A stretch of 5,289 nt of DNA from Pseudomonadota bacterium (GTDB lineage Bacteria; Pseudomonadota; Alphaproteobacteria; Caulobacterales; Aquidulcibacteraceae), in assembly GCA_023410295.1 (NCBI GenBank), contig JAEYPY010000089.1, positions 1-5,289 on the forward strand. Direction: 5' to 3'. Below the pieces are notes generated by a model, which was not told the DNA's origin, made no database searches, and worked only from the letters and a program-made list of their open reading frames with translations. A program made the translations under genes and the position numbers. Each line of letters starts with the position of its first letter. Position 1 is the first letter of the stretch. Positions 1 through 4,794 of this stretch are shown here, piece after piece.

Positions 1-178
1 GTAAGACGTGCCGCGTGCTGAACTCGCCGAAACCGAAACAAGGCTGACGCCGCTTAAGCTTATCGCAAGTTATGCACGTTATTGGTCCACTCCGACGGCG
101 CGAGAAATGCACGTCAGTGGGGTGGAACGGACATGGGCATACCCAGACGTTCCCGAGTGGCACAAGGGAGCGGCCAAA
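1..178. other. Left edge, no supported gene
   Basis: All three forward frames meet a stop or lack a credible start here. The frame of the downstream Sel1 gene is open back to an ATG at position 8, but the predicted residues before position 179 show no Sel1 pattern or other recognisable domain, so I treat this stretch as non-coding leader. It probably carries the promoter of the Sel1 gene. I could not place convincing -35 and -10 boxes. Confidence 0.4.
165..170 (+). promoter_or_regulatory. Ribosome binding site of the Sel1 gene
   Basis: AGGGAG lies 8 bases before the ATG at 179. It favours this start over the in-frame ATGs at 8 and 107, neither of which has a comparable purine-rich site directly upstream. 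Confidence 0.6.
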
Positions 179-448
179 ATGGCGTGCACGGATTCTGAAA
201 TCGCGGAGGCGCACGAAGCGGTGCGTCGTCAGGGCGATTGCGACAATCTCTACAAACTGGGCCTGATCTATTCGACCGGGCAAGGCGCGGACCTGGTGCA
301 GGCGCACATGTGGTTCAACCTCGCTGCGGCGCGTGGGTCCGAAGCGGCGAAAGAATGCCGCCGCGAGCTTTCCGATCTGATGACCCGCGATGCGGTCGCC
401 GAAGCTCAGCGCCGCGCGCGCGAGTGGCTCAACGTTAAGCACCACTAA
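179..448 (+). CDS. Small single-Sel1-repeat protein
   Basis: The 89-residue product contains one Sel1-like repeat, the short helix-turn-helix module of the TPR superfamily used for protein-protein contacts. The pattern is visible from about residue 24: YKLGLIYSTGQG, then AHMWFNLAAARG. A charged helix follows, ending in AEAQRRAREWL. Short stand-alone proteins of this shape, with the same ending, are common in alphaproteobacteria. Their partners are generally unknown. There is no signal peptide or membrane segment, so the protein is probably cytoplasmic. The start at 179 is chosen for its ribosome binding site and because the repeat-bearing part begins soon after. An in-frame extension to position 8 would give 146 residues but adds nothing recognisable. 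The next gene begins about 45 bases downstream on the same strand. The family call is secure, the biological role is unknown. Confidence 0.8.
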   Translation: MACTDSEIAEAHEAVRRQGDCDNLYKLGLIYSTGQGADLVQAHMWFNLAAARGSEAAKECRRELSDLMTRDAVAEAQRRAREWLNVKHH

Positions 449-458
449 GCATGTGAGA

Positions 459-473
459 GGCGCCCCAAGCGCC
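459..473 (+). repeat. Small inverted repeat after the Sel1 gene
   Basis: GGCGC and GCGCC flank the five-base spacer CCCAA, giving a 5-bp GC-only stem 10 bases after the Sel1 stop. No T-tract follows, so it does not meet the usual picture of an intrinsic terminator. It could be a weak terminator or a chance feature in GC-rich DNA. Confidence 0.3.
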
Positions 474-492
474 GCTCGCATATTATGTGCTG

Positions 493-1167
493 ATGAAGGC
501 CAAGCGAACCTACGCGCGCCGTCGAAAGCGCGTCGATGCCGGGCTCGTCATCGTGTTCGGCGTGGCTGTGCTCGCTGCAGCGCAGCCAATCTCGGACTGG
601 CTGAGCGCTTTTCTAGCAAGCCTTGCGCTCCGTGATTCCGAAATCCTGATCATGAGCTTGGCGGCCATCAGCGCCGCAATCGTTGCTGCAGCCGTGCCTA
701 CAGGCGCCGTGCTGATGCTGTGGCATGGCTTTGCCAACGCCGTAGCTGAGAAAACCCCGCTCCCGATGGCCAAGCCTTGGGTCATCGACGGCGACACGAT
801 CGACGACCGCGCCGCCGGCATTCGCTATCGCCTCGCCAACATCGATGCGCCCGAGACCGGCGACAACGCGAGGTGCCATCGCGAGCGCATGCGCGGTGAA
901 GAGGCCACGCGCGCCGCAATCAGGCTGGTGCGATCCGCGGCGCAGGTTCAGGTTCGTCCCACCTTCCGCAGGGATCGCTATGGTCGGCGTGTCGCTTTCG
1001 TATTGGTGGATGGCCGCGATCTCGGCGAGCTACTTATGGCGCAGGGTTTGGCGCAACCGTGGCGAGGCCGACGTCGCAAGTGGTGCGGACCCACGGGCGG
1101 GCTCGCGTTGATCGCCGCGAGAAACTCGACGACATTCTCATGCAGTACGTGCCGAGGCTGGCGTTAA
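493..1167 (+). CDS. Membrane-anchored SNase-like (thermonuclease-fold) nuclease
   Basis: This staphylococcal-nuclease-family protein is predicted to be a Ca2+-dependent phosphodiesterase acting on DNA and RNA. Numbered from the ATG at 493, the fold runs from about residue 97 to 198. The active-site set of S. aureus nuclease is intact: Asp99 in VIDGDT, Arg113, Asp118 and Glu121 in RLANIDAPE, and Arg165 in DRYGR (counterparts of D21, R35, D40, E43 and R87). The end of the domain, GLAQPWRGRRRKWC, is typical of proteobacterial members. A tail of about 27 further residues including CSTC is unusual. Instead of a plain signal peptide there is a basic N-terminus followed by hydrophobic stretches near residues 16-33 and 53-78, so the protein is probably an inner-membrane protein. 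The start is uncertain: GTG at 487 and ATG at 652 are in frame and none has a clear ribosome binding site. The stop overlaps that of the convergent exbD-like gene by 4 bp. Confidence 0.8.
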   Translation: MKAKRTYARRRKRVDAGLVIVFGVAVLAAAQPISDWLSAFLASLALRDSEILIMSLAAISAAIVAAAVPTGAVLMLWHGFANAVAEKTPLPMAKPWVIDGDTIDDRAAGIRYRLANIDAPETGDNARCHRERMRGEEATRAAIRLVRSAAQVQVRPTFRRDRYGRRVAFVLVDGRDLGELLMAQGLAQPWRGRRRKWCGPTGGLALIAARNSTTFSCSTCRGWR

Positions 1168-1625
1168 GCCGGTTCGTCCGCGTTTTGCGCGACAATCGAT
1201 ACTTGGCGGAAGCTGGCGTGCTGCAGAGTTTCGACGGCGCTGACGACGTCCGCATAGGCGACGTCGAGATCGGCACGGACGAAAATGCGGCCCTCGCTGA
1301 GCGCCAGCTCCGGGGTGATCGCGGCGTCCGACGCCAGCATATGCGCCAGTGCGAACTCTCCGAGCGCGCCGAGCGAGGCCTCTTCCGAGCCGACAAAATA
1401 GCGCGCGCCTGCCGAGCCAGCGCGAATCTGCACGATTGTGGGCTCGATCTCGCTCGCAGGCCCCACCGTCGATCGCGGCAGATCCACACGCATGTCCGTC
1501 GTCGGCTTCGGCGCCGTGACCATGAAAATGATCAGCAGCACCAGCAGCACGTCGATGAACGGGATGACGTTCGGATCGGCCGCGCGTTCGAGTTGCGCGC
1601 GCGCGCGCGCTGTCGCCGCCGTCAT
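1164..1625 (-). CDS. exbD: ExbD/TolR family biopolymer transport protein
   Basis: The product has 153 residues, near the usual ExbD/TolR length of about 140. It is an inner-membrane protein that, with an ExbB/TolQ-type channel, uses the proton gradient to drive work in the periplasm or outer membrane. A short cytoplasmic N-terminus leads to one membrane helix at about residues 20-38 (NVIPFIDVLLVLLIIF). It carries Asp25, the conserved proton-pathway aspartate, and is followed by VTAP and the family's DMRVDLP at the periplasmic side. The C-terminal periplasmic domain ends in the typical pattern IFVRADLDVAYADVVSAVETL. The start is fixed by a strong ribosome binding site. No ExbB/TolQ or TonB gene is in the window. 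The upstream gene on the same strand is the Wza-like exporter, 97 bases away, so the two may be co-transcribed. The family call is firm. Whether it energises polysaccharide export, TonB-type uptake or Tol-Pal cannot be told from here. Confidence 0.9.
   Translation of the reverse strand: MTAATARARAQLERAADPNVIPFIDVLLVLLIIFMVTAPKPTTDMRVDLPRSTVGPASEIEPTIVQIRAGSAGARYFVGSEEASLGALGEFALAHMLASDAAITPELALSEGRIFVRADLDVAYADVVSAVETLQHASFRQVSIVAQNADEPA
1595..1610. repeat. (GC)8 dinucleotide tract inside exbD
   Basis: Eight uninterrupted GC dinucleotides encode Ala-Arg-Ala-Arg-Ala (residues 6-10) at the N-terminus of the ExbD-like protein, just before the membrane helix. The present length keeps the frame open. 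A change of one unit would shift the frame within the first ten codons. Confidence 0.85.
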
Positions 1626-1722
1626 GCCAGCCTCCTTCTTTTTTCGTTGAGGGGAAGCCTGCGCGCGGTCCGCGCCGCCGTAAAATCACGCGGGCGAGAG
1701 CGCGATCACAAGCGTGCGAGCG
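1626..1722. other. Gap between the Wza-like gene and exbD
   Basis: These 97 bases hold the exbD ribosome binding site and a small GC inverted repeat (GCGCG at 1663-1667, CGCGC at 1671-1675) without a T-tract. I see no convincing promoter or terminator, so read-through from the Wza-like gene into exbD is plausible but not shown. Confidence 0.4.
1631..1637 (-). promoter_or_regulatory. Strong ribosome binding site of exbD
   Basis: On the minus strand AAGGAGG lies 5 bases before the ATG at 1625, a near-perfect Shine-Dalgarno sequence preceded by an A-rich run. It settles the exbD start and argues against the longer overlapping frame that begins at 1689. Confidence 0.8.
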
Positions 1723-2436
1723 TCAGTTGTTCCGGTCGCCGCGCAGATCGTAGTAAAAGCTGAACTGCACTGGCAGCGCGTCGCGGACGTATTGCTGCAT
1801 GAATAGATTCACTTGCGCGATCGGTGAGCGCGGCACGAACACGACATCATAGCGCTCGAGCGGCTGTGCGTTGGGAAAGCCGCGGCGCATGGCGCGCGTC
1901 GAAAGATCGACTTCGCTGACTTCGGTTTCGCCGCTGGCGCGCGAAAGCACCAGCACCTGGCCGCGCCGGGCGCTCGGCAAAAAGCCGCCGGCGAGCGCAA
2001 CCGCTTGGAAAGCGTCGATATTCGCCGGCATTTCGTAGATGCCCGGGCGCGCGACTTCGCCGCCAACGAACACCTGGCGCGAGGCGTAGGAGCGCGGCGT
2101 CACCGAAAGCTCAGGCATGCGCAGTTGTGTGGCGTATGCCGAGACGAGCACGTCGTGCAGTTCGTCAGCCGTGAGATCGGCCGCGCGCACCGCGCCGATC
2201 AGCGGCAGTGCTAAGCGTCCATCTGGACCGATGGTGGCGACGCGGCTTAGTTCTGGAGCCGAAAAGACCGTGATCTCGACTTCGTCGCCGGGGAAGAAGC
2301 GATAGACCGGCGTTTCATCGGAATAGCTCATGACCGGCGCGGCGCTCGGCTCTGGCGGCGTCGCTTCCTGCGCCGATGCGGAAAGCGTTGCGGCGCTAAG
2401 CGCCAGAAGGGCAAGGGCGGCGATCGCGCTGCGCAT
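1723..2436 (-). CDS. Polysaccharide export protein, Wza/HfsD-like
   Basis: The 237-residue product is an outer-membrane polysaccharide export protein of the Poly_export/SLBB family, expected to form the periplasmic and outer-membrane exit for a capsule, exopolysaccharide or holdfast polymer. Residues 1-22 look like a signal peptide with cleavage after ASA. There is no lipobox cysteine, unlike E. coli Wza. The Poly_export domain spans about residues 43-115 (YRFFPGDEVEITVF, then GPDGRLALPLIGAV). One SLBB domain follows at about 120-170 (VFVGGEVARPGIYEM). A C-terminal part at about 195-230 contains VNLFMQQYVRDALP, which could be the membrane-inserting helix. Wza is considerably longer with more ring domains, so this is a short exporter of the HfsD kind. 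The ATG is preceded by GGAG at a spacing of 7. It is divergent from the Wzc-like gene across a 127-bp region, a common arrangement for genes working together. The family is certain, the polymer unknown. Confidence 0.92.
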   Translation of the reverse strand: MRSAIAALALLALSAATLSASAQEATPPEPSAAPVMSYSDETPVYRFFPGDEVEITVFSAPELSRVATIGPDGRLALPLIGAVRAADLTADELHDVLVSAYATQLRMPELSVTPRSYASRQVFVGGEVARPGIYEMPANIDAFQAVALAGGFLPSARRGQVLVLSRASGETEVSEVDLSTRAMRRGFPNAQPLERYDVVFVPRSPIAQVNLFMQQYVRDALPVQFSFYYDLRGDRNN

Positions 2437-2458
2437 TCGAATACTCCAACGCTTTGTT

Positions 2459-2487
2459 AGCGCACGCCCGTTAACGGTACGTGCGCT
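2459..2487. promoter_or_regulatory. Inverted repeat 1, candidate operator
   Basis: A nested inverted repeat. The outer arms AGCGCACG (2459-2466) and CGTGCGCT (2480-2487) are exact complements and enclose the perfect 10-bp palindrome CCGTTAACGG (2468-2477), with one unpaired base on the left and two on the right. It sits 22 bp before the exporter start. Its place between divergent genes fits a dimeric regulator site. A transcribed hairpin in the exporter leader is the alternative. Confidence 0.55.
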
Positions 2488-2511
2488 GGCGGGACCAGCC
2501 TGCGCGACAGC

Positions 2512-2529
2512 GGTGAATGATCATTTACC
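2512..2529. promoter_or_regulatory. Inverted repeat 2, candidate operator
   Basis: An 18-bp near-palindrome: GGT and ACC flank a perfect 10-bp core AATGATCATT (2516-2525), with a single mismatched pair (2515 against 2526). It is AT-rich within GC-rich surroundings and ends 34 bp before the co-polymerase ATG, close to where a promoter would be expected. It is not the same sequence as inverted repeat 1. Confidence 0.55.
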
Positions 2530-2540
2530 AAATTCGGGCA

Positions 2541-2545
2541 GACTC
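2541..2545. other. GANTC site (possible CcrM methylation site)
   Basis: GACTC matches GANTC, the target of the cell-cycle methyltransferase CcrM in many alphaproteobacteria. It lies 18 bp before the co-polymerase start. The match is seen; that this organism has CcrM, or that methylation affects this promoter, is inference, since a 5-bp motif can occur by chance. Confidence 0.4.
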
Positions 2546-2552
2546 GCGGGGC

Positions 2553-2558
2553 AAGGAG
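2553..2558 (+). promoter_or_regulatory. Ribosome binding site of the co-polymerase gene
   Basis: AAGGAG lies 5 bases before the ATG at 2564. It decides this start over the longer in-frame opening that reaches back to 2330, inside the divergent exporter gene. Confidence 0.85.
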
Positions 2559-2563
2559 CGCTG

Positions 2564-4102
2564 ATGACGACGAGCAGCCAGGCCGCACGCGCGCGGCCCA
2601 GCTTCAGCTGGGCTGAGACGCCGCGCCTGTCGCTCGCCGATGTGGTCGCCATGTTGTGGGCTGAGCGCATGCTGGTGCTGAGCCTCGGCGCGGCCATCTG
2701 TGCGCTGGGCCTTGTCGCGGCGCTGCTGGCGCCGAAAGCCTACACTGCCCGCACCGAGCTCTTGGTGCGGATGGGCGATGAATACGTCTATCAGCCGACC
2801 ACGGGCGGCGCCGGCGCGGGCGCAACGCCGGACATGCAGGCCGTCGTCAACGCCGAAATGCGCCTGATCGGTTCGGGCGCGGTGGTGCGCCGGGCGATCG
2901 AAGCGGTGGGCCTTGAGAATCTCTACCCCGAGATCACCCGCAGCGGCGCCTCCGAAGCACGCCAGGTGGCGGCGGCGGAGCGCGCGTTCGCGCAGCACCT
3001 CAGCATCGAGACCGCGCCGCAAACGCCGGCGATCGGCCTCTCGTTCGAGCATCGCAGCCCCGAGATCGCCGCGCACGCGCTCAACACACTCGTCTCGCAA
3101 TATCTGGAGCATCGCCGCACCGTGCTGGTGGGCGGCGGTTATGAAGCGCTGGCCGAAGAAAGCGGCGATGTAGCGACGCGCGCTGCAACGGCAAGCGCCG
3201 CGCTGGCGGCGTTCCTGACCGAGCATCAGATCGGCGACTTCGAAAGCGAACTCGCGGCCCTCGCCGCACGCGCCGGCGACATCGAAACCCAGTTGCTCGA
3301 CGCGCAAACGCGCCGGCGCGAAGCCGAAGCCCGCGCCGCGGCGCTGCGGGCGCAGTATCAGGCCGAGCCCGAGCAGATCGAACTCTATTCGGAATCCGAC
3401 GCACGCCGCGAACTCGTCGAGGCGCAGCTCGAGCGCGAACAGCTGCTCTCGCGCTACCAGCAGGATTCCATGCCGGTGCGCGAAGTCGATCGCCGCATCG
3501 CGCAGCTGGAGACCTTCCTCGCCGGCGGCGATCCGCCCAGCATCACGCGCCGCGGCGCCAATCCAGTACGCCAGGACGTGGCGAGCCAGCTTTATGCCAT
3601 GGAGGCTGAAGCGCGCGCGCAGCGCGGGCGCGAGACGGCGTTGACTCAGCAACGGACCGAGGTGCGCGAACGTTTGCGCACGATGCAAGCGCTTGAGCCG
3701 CGCTTCCGACAGCTGCAGCGCGAGCGCCAGATCCTGAACGACAGCGCCCAGAACTTCGCCGTGCGCGCCGAAGATGCGCGCGCCCGCAGTCAGATGCTGG
3801 GCCGCGCCACGGACAACATCACGCCCGTCGAGCAGGCGGCCGTGCCGACACAAGGCAAGAGCCTGCGCTGGCCGATCGTGATCGTGACGATCTTGATTGC
3901 AGCTATTGTCGCTACGGCGGCAGGCTTGGTTCGCGCACTCTCGCGCCGTGCATTCCCGACGCCATCGAGCGCGGCGCGTACGCTGAATGCGCCAGTGCTG
4001 GCGGTGATGCCGCGTGCGCCTGCTGCGAACGCTGAGAAAGCAAAGTCGGAAAAACCGGCGAAGGCGAAGCCGTCGCTGACATTGGTGAAGGGCGGCGCAT
4101 GA
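2564..4102 (+). CDS. Polysaccharide co-polymerase, Wzz/GumC type (HfsA-like)
   Basis: The 512-residue product is an inner-membrane chain-length determinant of the Wzz/Wzc-N/GumC family, thought to control polymer length and link the Wzy polymerase to the Wza-type exit. After a cytoplasmic N-terminus there is a first membrane helix at about residues 36-56, followed by the Wzz-type sequence YTARTELLVRMGDEYVY. A large periplasmic part, about 60-430, is rich in Ala, Glu, Arg and Gln with heptad-like stretches at about 225-320 and 340-410, expected to be coiled coil. A second membrane helix lies at about 435-457, preceded by PVEQAAVPTQGKSLRWP, and then comes ARTLNAPVLAVMPR, typical just inside the membrane in Wzc/GumC proteins. 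The chain ends in a Lys/Ala/Pro-rich cytoplasmic tail with no kinase domain. That domain is supplied by the next gene, overlapped by 4 bp, so translation is probably coupled. This split resembles CpsC/CpsD and HfsA/HfsB. Confidence 0.92.
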   Translation: MTTSSQAARARPSFSWAETPRLSLADVVAMLWAERMLVLSLGAAICALGLVAALLAPKAYTARTELLVRMGDEYVYQPTTGGAGAGATPDMQAVVNAEMRLIGSGAVVRRAIEAVGLENLYPEITRSGASEARQVAAAERAFAQHLSIETAPQTPAIGLSFEHRSPEIAAHALNTLVSQYLEHRRTVLVGGGYEALAEESGDVATRAATASAALAAFLTEHQIGDFESELAALAARAGDIETQLLDAQTRRREAEARAAALRAQYQAEPEQIELYSESDARRELVEAQLEREQLLSRYQQDSMPVREVDRRIAQLETFLAGGDPPSITRRGANPVRQDVASQLYAMEAEARAQRGRETALTQQRTEVRERLRTMQALEPRFRQLQRERQILNDSAQNFAVRAEDARARSQMLGRATDNITPVEQAAVPTQGKSLRWPIVIVTILIAAIVATAAGLVRALSRRAFPTPSSAARTLNAPVLAVMPRAPAANAEKAKSEKPAKAKPSLTLVKGGA

Positions 4103-4785
4103 CGAGCCCGAGTTTTTCCGTCGATGGCGTGCTCGCGGCACTATCGACGCAGCCGCGCCGCTCGCCCGGCGAGGGACGCGCCATCATGTTCATCGCCGCC
4201 TCTGGCGGCGAAGGCGTCACCACGGCGGCGCGCGCGGTTGCCGCAGCGGCGGGTCCGGGCGCGGTTTACGCGATCGATCTCGACTTGAAGCGCAACGCAC
4301 TGGCGCGCGCGTTCTCAGCAAAGGGGACGCTTGGACCCAAGACGGACGGGCGGCTGGGCGGCGTCAGCTTCTATTGCGTGCGCGGACCGGGCGGCGTTGG
4401 GCTGCGCGAACCGATGCCGGCGTTCTCGTTTCACCGCGTCGGCGCCTCGCGGATTTATGCCGGCGTGTTCGATCCCCGGCTCATCCCCCAAAACGCGCGC
4501 ATCGCCATCAGCGGCCCGCCGCATTATTGGGACGCGGTGCGCGCCAGCGGCGCGATCGCCGTCGTCGATGCGCCAGCGCTGGCGCGCAGCGAGGTCGGTT
4601 TGCGCGTCGCGGCGAACATGGACGGCGTCGTGCTGGTCGTGAGCGCTGAACCGGGCGCCGCGCCCGCGGCTATCGCCGCCAAGCAGAAGCTGATCGAAGC
4701 CGGCGCCAACCTCATGGGCCTGGTTTATGCCGGCGCCAGCGCGCCGGTGATGACGATCGATCGCCTGCTGCGTCAGGCCGGCTGA
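4099..4785 (+). CDS. CpsD/HfsB-like P-loop family protein with altered Walker A
   Basis: The 228-residue cytoplasmic protein is related to the ATPase half of bacterial tyrosine kinases (CpsD, Wzc-C) and to HfsB. Its place right after the co-polymerase, with an ATGA overlap and GAAGGG 6 bases before the ATG, supports a partnership. The motifs appear in family order: a Walker A region at 34-42 (ASGGEGVTT), a Walker A' at 57-63 (YAIDLDL), and a Walker B-like AVVDAP at 154-159. In Walker A the phosphate-binding lysine is replaced by Val40. The C-terminus (MTIDRLLRQAG) has no tyrosine cluster, which BY-kinases use for autophosphorylation. From this I infer that it is not an active tyrosine kinase and probably acts as a structural or regulatory partner of the co-polymerase. 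A ParA/MinD-like function is less likely given the neighbour. The frame is intact and coding looks normal, so it does not appear to be a pseudogene. Confidence 0.8.
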   Translation: MTSPSFSVDGVLAALSTQPRRSPGEGRAIMFIAASGGEGVTTAARAVAAAAGPGAVYAIDLDLKRNALARAFSAKGTLGPKTDGRLGGVSFYCVRGPGGVGLREPMPAFSFHRVGASRIYAGVFDPRLIPQNARIAISGPPHYWDAVRASGAIAVVDAPALARSEVGLRVAANMDGVVLVVSAEPGAAPAAIAAKQKLIEAGANLMGLVYAGASAPVMTIDRLLRQAG

Positions 4786-4794
4786 CGCGTCAGC
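4770..4794. terminator. Inverted repeat at the convergent gene junction, possible terminator
   Basis: GCGTCAG (4770-4776) and CTGACGC (4782-4788) form a 7-bp stem with a 5-base loop GCCGG. A perfect 14-bp palindrome, GCTGACGCGTCAGC (4781-4794), overlaps the right arm and offers an alternative pairing. The stop of the rightward gene (4783-4785) and that of the leftward gene (4773-4775) lie in opposite arms. The position suits a two-way terminator. No T-tract is present on either side, so standard intrinsic termination is not proven. Confidence 0.4.

Larger units (their letters stand above)
2437..2563. promoter_or_regulatory. Divergent control region between exporter and co-polymerase genes
   Basis: This 127-bp region must hold the start signals for both the leftward exporter gene and the rightward co-polymerase operon. 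It contains two inverted repeats (2459-2487 and 2512-2529), one GANTC site (2541-2545) and a ribosome binding site at each end. I did not find a clear sigma-70 type -35/-10 pair on either strand. Confidence 0.6.

Noticed and set aside
8..178. N-terminal extension of the Sel1 protein to an ATG at position 8
   Set aside because: The added residues match no part of the family, and the ATG at 179 has a well-placed ribosome binding site.
1663..1675. GC inverted repeat between the exporter and exbD as a terminator
   Set aside because: The stem has only 5 bp and no T-tract follows on the minus strand; chance is likely at this GC content.
1138..1689. Overlapping 183-residue minus-strand frame across exbD
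   Set aside because: Low-complexity shadow translation. The ExbD frame has the conserved membrane helix, Asp25 and a near-perfect ribosome binding site.
2471..2485. TTAA in the first palindrome as half of a CtrA site (TTAA-N7-TTAA)
   Set aside because: The second TTAA is missing at the required distance, where the sequence reads TGCG.
2330..2563. N-terminal extension of the co-polymerase frame
   Set aside because: It would overlap the divergent exporter gene and the intergenic palindromes. The ATG at 2564 has a strong ribosome binding site and gives a normal family N-terminus.
2437..2563. Sigma-70-like promoter starting with TTGTTA at 2454-2459
   Set aside because: The hexamer 17 bases downstream (GTACGT) is a poor -10 box, so no promoter is called.
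2525..4141. A 538-residue open frame on the minus strand opposite the co-polymerase gene
   Set aside because: It is Arg/Ala/His-rich with no recognisable domain, and arises from GC-rich codon use of the clearly real gene on the plus strand, which has a ribosome binding site, two membrane helices and Wzz motifs.
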